Positions 9,073-19,232 are shown, counted from the first letter of the stretch. The stretch is DNA of 64,000 nt from Nostoc sp. CHAB 5824 (GCF_020829665.1 NZ_JAIVFT010000027.1:1-64000); one strand, 5' to 3'. Notes: a model not told the origin generated them from the letters alone. Numbers and translations are program-made.

Positions 9073-10131
9073 ATGATTATAGTAATGAAAAGTGGTTCCC
9101 CAGAGGCGGAAATAAACCGTATTGATGAGGAACTAACTAGCTGGGGGCTAACTCCAGAAAAAATTGTTGGTCAACACAAAGTAGTTATTGGTTTAGTAGG
9201 TGAAACCGCCAGCTTAGATCCACTACAAATTCAGGAACTTAGCCCTTGGATTGAGCAGGTGTTGCGGGTAGAGCAGCCTTACAAACGAGCCAGCCGCCAG
9301 TATCGCCACGGCGAAGCTTCGGAAGTTGTGGTTAATACCCCCAATGGATCTGTGGTATTTGGTGAACATCAGCCTTTGGTAGTCGTTGCCGGCCCTTGCT
9401 CCGTAGAAAATGAAGAAATGATTGTGGAGACAGCGCGGCGCGTCAAGACGGCTGGAGCCACATTTTTGCGTGGAGGGGCATACAAACCTCGGACTTCACC
9501 TTACGCCTTCCAAGGACACGGCGAGAGTGCTTTAGATTTGTTAGCAAGGGCGCGGGAAGTAAGCGGATTAGGTATTATTACAGAAGTGATGGATGCTGCT
9601 GACCTAGATAAAATTGCCGAAATTGCTGACGTGATCCAAGTGGGAGCAAGGAATATGCAGAATTTCTCCTTGCTCAAAAAAGTGGGAGCGCAGCCGAAAC
9701 CAGTTCTGTTGAAGCGGGGAATGGCGGCTACTATTGAAGATTGGTTGATGGCAGCGGAGTATATTCTGGCATCTGGCAATCCCAATGTAATTTTGTGTGA
9801 AAGGGGAATACGCACTTTTGACCGTCAGTATACGCGAAATACGTTGGATTTATCAGTAGTGCCAGTGTTGCGAAAGCTGACTCACCTACCAATTATGATT
9901 GACCCCAGCCACGGCGTAGGTTGGTCTGAGTTTGTGCCTTCAATGGCAATGGCTGCGATCGCAGCTGGCACAGATTCGCTAATGATAGAGGTTCACCCCA
10001 ACCCTGCCAAAGCTTTATCCGATGGCCCCCAATCTCTAACACCAGACCGTTTTGATAACTTGATGCAAGAATTAGCAGTAATTGGTAAAGCGGTGGGACG
10101 CTGGCAGCAACCAGCAGTAGCTCTGGCTTAA
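9073..10131 (+). CDS. aroF: 3-deoxy-7-phosphoheptulonate synthase (DAHP synthase, type I-beta)
   Basis: First enzyme of the shikimate pathway, condensing phosphoenolpyruvate with erythrose 4-phosphate. Residues 1-70 form the small N-terminal ferredoxin-like domain (MIIVMKSGSPEAEI) seen in the I-beta class. The barrel holds the family motifs GPCSVENEEM, RGGAYKPRTSPYAFQG, GARNMQNF, LLKRGMAATIEDW, CERGIRTFD and IDPSHGVGW. An AGGAA sequence sits 8 bases before the ATG. The length, 352 residues, is normal. The gene is alone, with a 270-base leader that holds no other gene, and converges on the response-regulator gene downstream. Confidence 0.96.
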   Translation: MIIVMKSGSPEAEINRIDEELTSWGLTPEKIVGQHKVVIGLVGETASLDPLQIQELSPWIEQVLRVEQPYKRASRQYRHGEASEVVVNTPNGSVVFGEHQPLVVVAGPCSVENEEMIVETARRVKTAGATFLRGGAYKPRTSPYAFQGHGESALDLLARAREVSGLGIITEVMDAADLDKIAEIADVIQVGARNMQNFSLLKKVGAQPKPVLLKRGMAATIEDWLMAAEYILASGNPNVILCERGIRTFDRQYTRNTLDLSVVPVLRKLTHLPIMIDPSHGVGWSEFVPSMAMAAIAAGTDSLMIEVHPNPAKALSDGPQSLTPDRFDNLMQELAVIGKAVGRWQQPAVALA

Positions 10132-10158
10132 AATTCAGCTGCAACTGCATTTATTGAT

Positions 10159-10626
10159 TTAAGAAACTGGCGATCGGTTAAACAAAACCCAATAAAAACC
10201 AAGCTGTTGGACTGCTTGGTTAAATTGTTCAAAATCAACAGGTTTGACGATGTAGCTATTTACCCCAAGCTGGTAACTCTCGATCATATCCTGGTCTTCA
10301 GCAGAAGAGGTCAGCACCACAACCGGAATCATTAGTGTGCGGGGATCAGACTTGAGTTGCCGTAAAACTTCTAATCCACTGATTTTTGGCAGTTTCAAAT
10401 CCAGCAAAATGACTTTGGGTTGATTCGTCATACTACGGTGGGCGTAATCTCCCCGACAAAAGAGAAAATCGAGGGCTTCGGCTCCATCTTGGAGCAGTTG
10501 AATGTGATTACCGATTCTACCGCGACGCAATGCCCGGATGGTTAGTTCTGCATCAGTAGGATTATCTTCAACTAACACAATGGAAATTGGTTGCTCGGAA
10601 GATGGGTCAGTGGGCTGGTCAGTCAT
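10159..10626 (-). CDS. Rcp-type single-domain response regulator
   Basis: A 155-residue receiver-domain protein of the type that partners phytochrome and hybrid kinases. The acidic pocket is seen in VLVEDN (about 17-22), the phospho-acceptor is D76 in VILLDLKLP, the switch Thr is in VVVLTSS and the Lys is in YIVKPVD. There is no output domain, so it probably passes phosphate on or acts by protein contact. The start at MTDQPTD places the gene 14 bases after the stop of the large kinase gene on the same strand; a longer start would overlap that gene. Operon position makes the kinase its likely phosphodonor. Confidence 0.9.
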   Translation of the reverse strand: MTDQPTDPSSEQPISIVLVEDNPTDAELTIRALRRGRIGNHIQLLQDGAEALDFLFCRGDYAHRSMTNQPKVILLDLKLPKISGLEVLRQLKSDPRTLMIPVVVLTSSAEDQDMIESYQLGVNSYIVKPVDFEQFNQAVQQLGFYWVLFNRSPVS

Positions 10627-10640
10627 GGGTTGGTTTAATC

Positions 10641-13600
10641 TTAAAGGGTGAAGTAAAAAGTCGCGCCTTGATCGACTGCTGCTTCGGCCCAAATGCGCCC
10701 ACCGTGGCGTTGAATAATGCGTTGCACGATCGCCAGTCCGATCCCCGTACCTGCAAACTCTTGTTCGGGGTGAAGACGTTGGAATACCCCAAACAGATTA
10801 TCGGCATACCGCATATCAAATCCTGCCCCATTATCTCTGATGAAGTACACTCCTTCAGCATCTATAACCTGATAACCGATTTCAATATAGGCAATGGATT
10901 TGTAGCGGGTGTACTTGATTGCATTCGACAACAGATTGATCCAGACTTGTTTGAACAGCGAAAGGTCTGCTTGACACATGGGTAAATTAGCGATCGCAAA
11001 CTCAATCTGACGCCCCTTCAAATCCGGAGCCAAATCACTCAACACCTGCTGAATCACGTCATTTGGCAAGACGGGTTGCCGGGACATTTCCTTACGATCC
11101 AGGCGGGATAAGTTCAATAGATCATCGATCAACTCACCCATGCGTTTGGCACTCTCCCGCACAATTTTCAGGTAACGATTGGCTTCCGAATCGAGTTGCT
11201 CACCATAGTCTTCTTGCATCATTCTAGAAAAACCAACGATCGCCCGCAGAGGTGCCCGTAAATCATGGGAAACAGAGTAGGAAAAAGCTTCCAACGCTTT
11301 GTTGGCAGTTTGCAATTGGGCAGTTCGTTGGATTACCCGTTCTTCCAATTCGGCATTGAGTTGGCGGACTTCTGCCTCTACCGCTTTGATGGTGCTGATA
11401 TCCCGCATGATGGTAGAAAGATATTCCAGACTGTCATCTGTTGTTTTGTGAGCAATAATCATTTGGGAAACCGGAATTTCTCTGCCATCACTGCCTAACA
11501 AAGCGGTTTCACCAACCCAGATGCCATCCCGAATCGCCGCCGGAATGCCTTGATTTCGTACAATCTCTAATGCCCACTGAGGATGGTAGTTGGGGATGCT
11601 CAATGTGGAGAGGTCTGCATCCAGTGGTATCCCTGCCAGTTTCTTGGCTTGAGCATTATTCCAAAAAACATTGCCTTGAGGGGTCGCCATGCCAATATGA
11701 TCGGTGGATGCTTCCAGGATGGCGATCAGGCGATCGTGGTCTTTCTCTGTTCGCTGGCGCTCTGCAATTTCAGCCCGTAAGGATTGATTCAGTTCTGCCT
11801 GCTGCTTCAACAGACGGGCATTGTCAATAGAAATAGCTGCCTGAGTGGAAAGTAGACTGATGATTTCAATTCGCTCTGGGGTAAATGCGCTGGTGGTGAG
11901 ATTGTTTTCTAAAAGAACAATTCCAGTTAGTTTTCCCTGGTTTAACAGAGGCGCACAAAGAATCGATTTCGATTGGTGCTGAACAATCCAGGGTTCGGAT
12001 TGAAAGTTGCCAAATTGAGCAGCATTATCAAGGACGATGCTTTCTTGGGTGCGAACCACGTAATTGATCAGGGCAGTTGGCAAGTAAGGAGTGCTGTCTG
12101 GTGCTGATATTAATTCCAGGGGTATTGATTGTAAAACGGCTACCTTCTGATCGCCAATCGACTTGATCGCCTCAATCCGCCATTGGTCTTGTGTTGGCAA
12201 AATCAGATATCCCGTTTGCGCCCCAGCATTCTCAATTAAGATGGTCATCAGTGTTGCCAGGAGTTTATCTAACAGAATTTCACTGGCGATCGCCTGAGAG
12301 GCTTTCAACACCGTTTCTAGGTCAAGTGCTTCTAACTTAGTTGAAGCCGATTCTGTAGTCTCAAGTTTATGTGTTCCGGTTTTTTCTGATCGCAGTTTTA
12401 GCAGTTGGGGATACTGCTTGTCCAAATCCTGAACTTTAGCAGTTGCTCCCCACCGCAGGTAGCCGTACCTCGCCTCTTGCAGATAGGCTTTGGCGAGCAT
12501 CATCCGATTATTTGCCAGATGAAACTTTGCTGCTAGTTCGTTTGCCAGAGCTTCTTCTTGGAGGTATTCGTTCTCCCTGGCCAGAGTAATGGCGCGATCA
12601 TAGGCATCCATTGCTTCCACTACCTGACCCAACACCCGATACTGTTCAGCTTCTACCAAATGCCACTTGTGCAGATAGTTCATCGGGGCATGGTGCGCCC
12701 AGAACTGCATCTGTTTCTGGTTTGCCTCAACCTGTTGCAGATAGGTTTGTTGATAACTAGGCTGAACTTGAGGATAGTGCGCCAAAAGCGCTAAGGAATG
12801 GTAAAAGTTAAGAATGGCTACCTGCATAAAACCAAAGGCAGCACCTGCTTGCTGATGTGCCAATTGTGCCTGTTTTAGTGCCTGGTCATACTCGCCAAAG
12901 TGATACAGCAGAATGGTCTTAGCAACATAAAAAATGTACAGAACGGTGCCACTTTTGGTTGCAATTAAACGCGGCAGCATATTAGTTTCATCAAAGCTTT
13001 CGCCAACCAATCGATATTTATCTTTAGCTAATCCGCACAAATTTAATCCTAGCTGTCTCCATATTTGAGTGAAGTGAGTTGGATTTTCTTGTTGAATTTT
13101 GAGACTCAGGTCGATATAGATTGCCTGTTTTTGCACAGTAGATGCAAGATTATCTTCACAGAAAAATAGATAGCTACAGAGGTTTGCGGCAGCATAACCA
13201 CCCCATTCAATATCTCCAGTCTCCAGCCCAATCTGTACCGCTTCTTGAAGCGGAGCAATGCTATTTTTCGCGTGTTCTTTCCAGCTTCTGATATTGGAAT
13301 TGAACAAGTTATAAACTTTCGCTGTGAGTTCTCTGGCGTTAAACATTTCGAGTAACTCTAAAGCAATTTTTCCAGCATGATATCCCTCATCAACCCTACC
13401 TGTTCCAGACAGCAGCAAGCCATAAAAGCCAAAGCCAAATGCTGATAATGGAGAATTGCCGTACTCAATACAAAGATTGATCGTAGTGATGATAATCTGC
13501 GGAAAAATTTCCGGCTTTGCCATAAACACAGGGCTACACAGAAGTTTCAAAATCTGCATGGCACAGAGCTTGTAAGGATCGGTCATCACAGACATGGCTG

Positions 13601-16301
13601 ATAAGGTGGCGAGACTAGGCAACTCGATTAGCAAGCTCTCTTCTCCTTCTAGAATTGCTAGAGAAATACCGAGTTGTTCCAAAACTTGTAAACCAATTTC
13701 GATCGCTTTCACCAGTTCAATCTGTGCCATACAAATTTGTATCTGCAATTCGTAGACTCTGACGCGATCAAGTAAATTTGTAGCGTTGCTTAAAGCAATC
13801 TGTGCCAGGGTGTTTGCCTGCTTAAAATGGATATTCAAATATTCTGCTTCCGCCGCCTTAATGTAGAGCTTTAGGGTAAGGTCATAGTGCCTTTGCCAGC
13901 AATCTTCTGCCAACAGAGCCAAGCCAGTCTGAAAATACCGTAGGGCTGAATTATAGGCAGCAGAGGCGCTGGCTTTCTCACCTGCCAAGCAATTTAACTC
14001 TGCTAGTTCATCCCGCTCTGACTGCTGTTGAATCAGTGTTTTGCCCAGGTTGAGTTGATTAGTGATATCAAAAATCTTTTGTTCTCGTTGCTCGGCTGGA
14101 GTATTTTGTAGCAAGCATTGTCCAAGTTGCAGGTGGATCATTCTCCGCCTAGTTTCTGGAATGAGAGAATAGGCTGCCTGCTGAATGCGATCATGGGCAA
14201 ATTTATATTCCACCGGGGGGCGATCGCCAGGCAAGGGTACATCGAGTTCAACCGATTTGTGGACATTGCTCATGGGCAGAATCAACCCTTCAGCGATCGC
14301 CACTCCTAGAGTCTGCGCGGTTTCTCGCTGGCATAGTTCAGCAGCAAATGCCAACGTTTCCAGATCAAAAGAGTTGCCAATACAGGCAGATAGCTGCAAT
14401 AGTTGCTGTGTCTGTTCATTGAGCTTCTGAATTTTTCCTGCCATCAAATCGACAATATTATCCGTAATCCCTCGATTCTGAATTTGTTCTATCGACCATT
14501 GCCATTTCTTTGTTTGGCGATCAAATTCCAGTAACCCTTCAGTGTAGAGAGATTTCAAAAATTCATTGATGAAAAAGGGATTGCCACCAGTTTTTAGTTG
14601 CACCAGTTTAGCTAAGGGTAGGGAATCCTCTAGTTGGCAGTGCAATGTATCGGCGATAAGCTGATTGATATTAGGTAGGCTCAATGCTGAGAGGGAAAGT
14701 TGATTTACCACTCTTTTGCCTTGGCGAATTTTCTCCACCATCTGGATCAGGGGATGAGCTGTATTCACCTCGTTATCCCGGTATGCTCCCATTAACATCA
14801 ACGATTGCCCTTCGGTGGCAGTAGCTAGCAGTTGGATCAGCTTCAGCGAGGCATTATCTACCCACTGGAGATCATCCAAGAAAATTACGAGTGGATGTTC
14901 TGGTTGGGTAAAGACGTGAATGAAATTTTGGAAGACTTGGTTAAAACGATTTTGGGCTTCTGTTGGTGGCAGAACAGGTACATCTGGTTGATTTCCCACA
15001 ATCAATTCCAATGTTGGAATTACCTGAGTAATCACCCGACTGTTTGAGCCGAGGGCAGCTAAGAGGTTGTCTCGCCACTGACACAGCTGCGCTTCATCCT
15101 CGGTCAATAATTGTTTGATGAGTGACCCAAAAGCTTGGGCGATCGCAAAGTAAGGGATATTGCGCTGATACTGGTCAAATTTGCCCGAAATAAAGTAGCC
15201 CCGTTGTTGTGTAATGGGCTTATAAATTTCCTGAACTAATACTGACTTGCCAATCCCGGAGTATCCTGCTATCAGCATCAGTTCAACTTGAGAAGAAGAC
15301 AGTTCGCCACAAGGATGTAGGGAAATGGAATTTTCCTGATCTTTCCCACCTGCGACTCTGGCGATCGCCGCTAATAATGTCTCAACTTCCTTTTCTCTGC
15401 CATAGAGATTTTCCGGGATATGAAACTTATCAGAGATATCCTGTTGTGCTAACAAAAAAGGCTCAATTCGTCCCTTCTGTTGGAGTTGGATCAGACACTG
15501 TTCTAAATCATTTTTAATTCCCCAGGCACTTTGATACCGTTCTTGTGCTGTTTTAGCTAATAGTTTCAGGACAATTTCTGAAACTATCACAGGAATTTTT
15601 GGATCGATAACATGAGGTGGAACAGGTTCCAAAGCCAAGTGATAATGAATCAACTCCAAGGCATCACTAGATTCAAATGGCAGTCGATGGGTCAACAGTT
15701 GATAGAAGGTAGCACCTAAAGAGTAAAAATCAGTTCGGTAGTCCAGAGAACGGTTCATTCTGCCTGTTTGCTCTGGAGAGATATAAGCCAATGTTCCCTC
15801 TAATACTGTTGGATTTTTGAGAGTTAATGTCTCCCGCGATAGGGCAGTTGAAATCCCAAAGTCAATAATTTTAAGTTGTTGTGTTTTTGGATTGAAAACA
15901 ATATTGGATGGATTAATGTCTTTATGAATAATATTTGCACTATGAATTTCACTTAAACTTTCAGCGATCTGCACGGCTAATTTCAGAAATTCTATTAAGG
16001 AAAACTTTCTTGTATCTATAATTTTTGTTAAAGATTCCCCCCCGAAATCCTCCAAAATGATCGCAAAAGTACTTTGATATTGCTGCAAACCGTAAGCTTG
16101 GATCACGCCTTCCAATAACAAGCTGCGTGTAATTTTGTATTCAAGCTTATAGCGCGTAATTTCTTCTGGGGTAGGATAATCTTTTTTCAAAATCTTGAAG
16201 ATTACAGGCAAATGATCCCGTTCACGAATTCCCCGATAGACCCGTGAATTAACACTTTCATGGATTTTTGCCCAAATTTGATATTCAGGAATTTCTAGCA
16301 T
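10641..16301 (-). CDS. Giant Ser/Thr-kinase / AAA / TPR-like / GAF / PAS / histidine kinase (HstK-type)
   Basis: An 1886-residue cytoplasmic signalling protein. Residues 1-270 are a Hanks-type protein kinase with VIFKILK (ATP Lys), HKDINPSN (catalytic loop), DFGIST and the APE-like SPEQTG. A PknK/MalT-like ATPase follows at about 295-600, with P-loop GYSGIGKSVL near 346 and Walker B VIFLDDLQWVD. Residues 600-1270 form an alpha-helical TPR-like scaffold. A GAF domain is at about 1300-1460 and a PAS domain at about 1510-1630. A histidine-kinase core has the H-box SHDLRAPLR (H1679) and an ATPase with N-box NLLSNAIKY, DNGAGFD and GTGIGLAI. All catalytic motifs look intact, so the protein could phosphorylate both Ser/Thr and His/Asp targets. 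It is followed at 14 bases by a receiver protein and divergent from a REC-GGDEF-EAL gene. I see no membrane helices. Confidence 0.93.
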   Translation of the reverse strand: MLEIPEYQIWAKIHESVNSRVYRGIRERDHLPVIFKILKKDYPTPEEITRYKLEYKITRSLLLEGVIQAYGLQQYQSTFAIILEDFGGESLTKIIDTRKFSLIEFLKLAVQIAESLSEIHSANIIHKDINPSNIVFNPKTQQLKIIDFGISTALSRETLTLKNPTVLEGTLAYISPEQTGRMNRSLDYRTDFYSLGATFYQLLTHRLPFESSDALELIHYHLALEPVPPHVIDPKIPVIVSEIVLKLLAKTAQERYQSAWGIKNDLEQCLIQLQQKGRIEPFLLAQQDISDKFHIPENLYGREKEVETLLAAIARVAGGKDQENSISLHPCGELSSSQVELMLIAGYSGIGKSVLVQEIYKPITQQRGYFISGKFDQYQRNIPYFAIAQAFGSLIKQLLTEDEAQLCQWRDNLLAALGSNSRVITQVIPTLELIVGNQPDVPVLPPTEAQNRFNQVFQNFIHVFTQPEHPLVIFLDDLQWVDNASLKLIQLLATATEGQSLMLMGAYRDNEVNTAHPLIQMVEKIRQGKRVVNQLSLSALSLPNINQLIADTLHCQLEDSLPLAKLVQLKTGGNPFFINEFLKSLYTEGLLEFDRQTKKWQWSIEQIQNRGITDNIVDLMAGKIQKLNEQTQQLLQLSACIGNSFDLETLAFAAELCQRETAQTLGVAIAEGLILPMSNVHKSVELDVPLPGDRPPVEYKFAHDRIQQAAYSLIPETRRRMIHLQLGQCLLQNTPAEQREQKIFDITNQLNLGKTLIQQQSERDELAELNCLAGEKASASAAYNSALRYFQTGLALLAEDCWQRHYDLTLKLYIKAAEAEYLNIHFKQANTLAQIALSNATNLLDRVRVYELQIQICMAQIELVKAIEIGLQVLEQLGISLAILEGEESLLIELPSLATLSAMSVMTDPYKLCAMQILKLLCSPVFMAKPEIFPQIIITTINLCIEYGNSPLSAFGFGFYGLLLSGTGRVDEGYHAGKIALELLEMFNARELTAKVYNLFNSNIRSWKEHAKNSIAPLQEAVQIGLETGDIEWGGYAAANLCSYLFFCEDNLASTVQKQAIYIDLSLKIQQENPTHFTQIWRQLGLNLCGLAKDKYRLVGESFDETNMLPRLIATKSGTVLYIFYVAKTILLYHFGEYDQALKQAQLAHQQAGAAFGFMQVAILNFYHSLALLAHYPQVQPSYQQTYLQQVEANQKQMQFWAHHAPMNYLHKWHLVEAEQYRVLGQVVEAMDAYDRAITLARENEYLQEEALANELAAKFHLANNRMMLAKAYLQEARYGYLRWGATAKVQDLDKQYPQLLKLRSEKTGTHKLETTESASTKLEALDLETVLKASQAIASEILLDKLLATLMTILIENAGAQTGYLILPTQDQWRIEAIKSIGDQKVAVLQSIPLELISAPDSTPYLPTALINYVVRTQESIVLDNAAQFGNFQSEPWIVQHQSKSILCAPLLNQGKLTGIVLLENNLTTSAFTPERIEIISLLSTQAAISIDNARLLKQQAELNQSLRAEIAERQRTEKDHDRLIAILEASTDHIGMATPQGNVFWNNAQAKKLAGIPLDADLSTLSIPNYHPQWALEIVRNQGIPAAIRDGIWVGETALLGSDGREIPVSQMIIAHKTTDDSLEYLSTIMRDISTIKAVEAEVRQLNAELEERVIQRTAQLQTANKALEAFSYSVSHDLRAPLRAIVGFSRMMQEDYGEQLDSEANRYLKIVRESAKRMGELIDDLLNLSRLDRKEMSRQPVLPNDVIQQVLSDLAPDLKGRQIEFAIANLPMCQADLSLFKQVWINLLSNAIKYTRYKSIAYIEIGYQVIDAEGVYFIRDNGAGFDMRYADNLFGVFQRLHPEQEFAGTGIGLAIVQRIIQRHGGRIWAEAAVDQGATFYFTL

Positions 16302-16637
16302 GGTTCAACCGCCTTCAATTATTACACTGAGGAGCAAAGCAGGGTTGACTCACAGACCTGATTATACAATAGTCAAACCCGTGATTAATCGATTTATCCC
16401 CACTGGAGGCATATCAAGTTAACTGAACGAGTATCTTAAAAGATACTATTTCTCATTTCTCCCTGAGCGCAGACGAGGGAGAGATTAGCCAGCCACTTAC
16501 TTGAACGCCCATTAACTTGCGCCAGCTTGCAAATCGTTGGCGCATCTCTTGGCAATATTTGTTAGCAGCTAATCGGTGTTGTTTGGGATGAAAATGATGG
16601 CAGACTAACTCAAAGGTTACCAAGGAGATTATGAGGT
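16302..16637. other. Divergent promoter region between the kinase and GGDEF-EAL genes
   Basis: About 335 bases that must contain the promoters of two large divergent signalling genes. I see no obvious operator palindrome. At the right end the sequence AAGGAGATTATGAGGTATGAGTGA contains a 4-codon frame, ATG AGG TAT GAG TGA (16631-16645), overlapping the real start codon at 16638. Confidence 0.4.
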
Positions 16638-19232
16638 ATGAGTGAACCCTTGAACGTCCTGATGGTTGAGGATTCAGAAATCGATGCCATGTTAGTTATC
16701 CGTGAACTGCGTCGCGGTGGTTTCAATCCAAGCTGGCAACGTGTCCAAACGGCCCAAGAGCTACACACAGCCCTTAATAGCCGTACCTGGGATGTGATCG
16801 TTTCAGATTACCGATTACCTGGCTTTAATGCTCCTATGGCTCTGGAAATAGCCAAGCAGAGTCAGAAAGATATTCCTTTTATTCTGGTTTCCGGCACAAT
16901 CGGCGAAGTATCTGCTGTGGAAATGATGAAAGCGGGTGCCCATGATTATGTGATGAAAGACAACTTAAACCGATTGCCAGTGGCGGTGCGTCGAGAAGTT
17001 CGGGATGCTCAGGTACGAGCAGAGCGCAAACAAGCCCAAGCAGAACTAGAAAACCAAAGGGCATTTCTGCGGCAAGTCTTTGATGTTGTTCCTAATAGTA
17101 TTTTTGTCAAGGATGCCGAAGGTCGTTTTGTCACCATTAGCCAAGCAGGAGCCGCCGTCTATGGAGTCAAAGTAGAGGAAATTATTGGCAAGTGGGAAAA
17201 CGAGTTTACCAATGTTGCCCTAGAGCAGATGCATCAGTATTTCGTCACTAATCAGCAGGTAATGCAGACTAGGCAGCGACAAATTTATCCTAGCCAAGCG
17301 ATCGTCAACAAACAAGGGGAAGCCCGTTGGTATAAAACCATTGTAGAACCGTTTGTGGATACTCAGGGAGTGGTGCAGGGAGTGATTGGTTCTGCAACAG
17401 ATATTACCGATATCAAACAGGCAGAAGAAGCATTACAGCATAGCCAAAAGTTACTCCAAACATTAGCATCTAATATACCCGGAATAATTTACAGCTTTGT
17501 GCATCGTTCTGATAGTTCTGTTGCCTTTGAATACATTAGTTTGGGCTGTCTAGATCTTCTAGAGTTAACACCAGATCAAATTTTAGAAAATGCTTCTCTT
17601 TGCTTTGCACAAATTCATATTGATGACCGTGCAGGATATTATGTAGCTGCTAGACAAAGCGCTCAAACTCTAAAATCATTCTCTTACGAGTGGCGATTAA
17701 TTACACCCTCTGGCAAACTCAAGTGGGTACAGGCAAGCGCTCGTCCAGAGTGTCGAGAAAACGGGGATATTGTCTGGTATGGTGTTTTATTAGATGTGAG
17801 CGATCGCAAACAGGCACAAGAACTGATTATTCACAACGCTTTGCACGATCCATTGACAAATTTACCGAATCGGACACTTTTAGTGGAGCGGCTGGAACTA
17901 GCCATTAACCGAGCTAAACGAATAGAAACCTATCGTTACGCCGTCTTATTTCTTGACCTAGATCGGTTCAAAGTGATCAATGACAGCTTAGGACACTTAG
18001 CTGGAGATCAACTACTAAAGACCATTGCTCAGAAACTAAAAACTCATTTGCGGGAGGTTGATTTAGTCGCGCGAATCGGTGGTGACGAATTCGTAATTCT
18101 GCTGGAAGAAATTTCTGGTATTGAAAAGGCTATTCAAATTACTGAGCGAATCCTGACAGATTTTCAAACACCATTGATACTTAATGATTCTGAAGTGGTT
18201 ATCAGTACGAGTATCGGTATTGTCTTAGGAACAAAGGACTATTCTCAAGCCTCCGATTTACTTCGAGATGCCGATATTGCCATGTATAGAGCCAAAGCTG
18301 AAGAGAGAAGTTCGTATAAAATTTTTGATATAGAAATGCACACCCAAGCCGTAAATCGACTAACTCTAGAAACTGATATTCGTAAAGCTCTCGAACGAGA
18401 AGAGTTCGTTATATACTACCAACCTATTGTTGACATACTTGGCAATGCCCACGGCGGGCAAAGCCAACGCCTTTACGGAGCGTCTCGTAGAGAAGCGCAG
18501 CTGCATGCAGTCCGCCTAATTGGATTTGAGGCATTGGTGCGCTGGCAACACCCAACTCGCGGGTTTATTTTGCCGGAGGAATTTGTTCCTATCGCCGAAG
18601 AAACGGGGCTAATTGTGCAAATTGATCGCTGGATGTTCTTTAGTGCTTGTCAACAACTGGCAAACTGGAAAACCAAGTTTGCTAGTCACTTCCCGCTCAA
18701 GATTAGTATTAACCTCTCTGCTCAAGATATTCGCCAAGCCAGCTTAATTGAAGACATCGATCAAACACTAGCCCAAACGGGTTTAGAAGGCGATTTTATA
18801 GCTCTAGAAATTACAGAAAGTATGTTAATTGAGAATATTAATAAGACAATTGATTTATTAACCCAATTAAAGACCAGAAAGATTCAAATCACCATTGATG
18901 ACTTTGGTAGTGGTTATTCGTCGCTCAATTATCTCCATCGTTTACCCGCTGATAATTTGAAGATTGATCGCTCCTTTGTGAGTCAGATGCAGGAAGGGAA
19001 CCGTAATTATCAGGTCGTTAGTACCATTATTGCCTTAAGCAATCAACTCGGATTAGCCGTTGTTGCAGAAGGTATCGAAACACCACAGCAACTTCAATGG
19101 TTACAGCAACTTGGATGCGAATTCGGTCAAGGTTATCTATTTTCTAATCCCCTAAGCTACAAGACAGCAGAAGCACTTCTGGCAAATAAAAGTTTGTATT
19201 TCTCAGCTTGTTACCCAATTTCTGGTCCCTAA
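16638..19232 (+). CDS. Response regulator with REC-PAS-PAS-GGDEF-EAL domains (cyclic di-GMP turnover)
   Basis: An 864-residue protein that joins phosphorylation input to cyclic di-GMP synthesis and/or breakdown. The receiver domain (1-125) has phospho-acceptor D57 in VIVSDYRLPG. Two PAS domains follow (about 145-265 and 275-395), the second with a PAC-like tail. The diguanylate cyclase motif GGDEF (481-485) is intact. The EAL domain has EAL at 631-633 and the later motifs NLSAQD, EITESM, DDFGSGYSSL and GIET, so phosphodiesterase activity is possible. Residues about 603-622 (HGGQSQRLYGASRREA and flanks) interrupt the normally short turn between YYQPIVD and GFEALVRW; they are encoded by a small dispersed repeat. 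A GGAG ribosome site lies 10 bases before the ATG. The divergent kinase is its likely partner. Confidence 0.93.
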   Translation: MSEPLNVLMVEDSEIDAMLVIRELRRGGFNPSWQRVQTAQELHTALNSRTWDVIVSDYRLPGFNAPMALEIAKQSQKDIPFILVSGTIGEVSAVEMMKAGAHDYVMKDNLNRLPVAVRREVRDAQVRAERKQAQAELENQRAFLRQVFDVVPNSIFVKDAEGRFVTISQAGAAVYGVKVEEIIGKWENEFTNVALEQMHQYFVTNQQVMQTRQRQIYPSQAIVNKQGEARWYKTIVEPFVDTQGVVQGVIGSATDITDIKQAEEALQHSQKLLQTLASNIPGIIYSFVHRSDSSVAFEYISLGCLDLLELTPDQILENASLCFAQIHIDDRAGYYVAARQSAQTLKSFSYEWRLITPSGKLKWVQASARPECRENGDIVWYGVLLDVSDRKQAQELIIHNALHDPLTNLPNRTLLVERLELAINRAKRIETYRYAVLFLDLDRFKVINDSLGHLAGDQLLKTIAQKLKTHLREVDLVARIGGDEFVILLEEISGIEKAIQITERILTDFQTPLILNDSEVVISTSIGIVLGTKDYSQASDLLRDADIAMYRAKAEERSSYKIFDIEMHTQAVNRLTLETDIRKALEREEFVIYYQPIVDILGNAHGGQSQRLYGASRREAQLHAVRLIGFEALVRWQHPTRGFILPEEFVPIAEETGLIVQIDRWMFFSACQQLANWKTKFASHFPLKISINLSAQDIRQASLIEDIDQTLAQTGLEGDFIALEITESMLIENINKTIDLLTQLKTRKIQITIDDFGSGYSSLNYLHRLPADNLKIDRSFVSQMQEGNRNYQVVSTIIALSNQLGLAVVAEGIETPQQLQWLQQLGCEFGQGYLFSNPLSYKTAEALLANKSLYFSACYPISGP
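18446..18505 (+). repeat. Small dispersed repeat inserted in frame in the EAL domain
   Basis: The sequence holds the modules GGCGGGCAAAGCCAACGCC and GCGTCTCGTAGAGAAGCG. They match, partly in inverted order, the repeat near 38238-38297, which has CGTTGGCGTAGCCTCTCGAAGAGAAGCGGC on its + strand in two parts. It adds about 20 residues that other EAL domains do not have and keeps the frame open. Confidence 0.75.
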
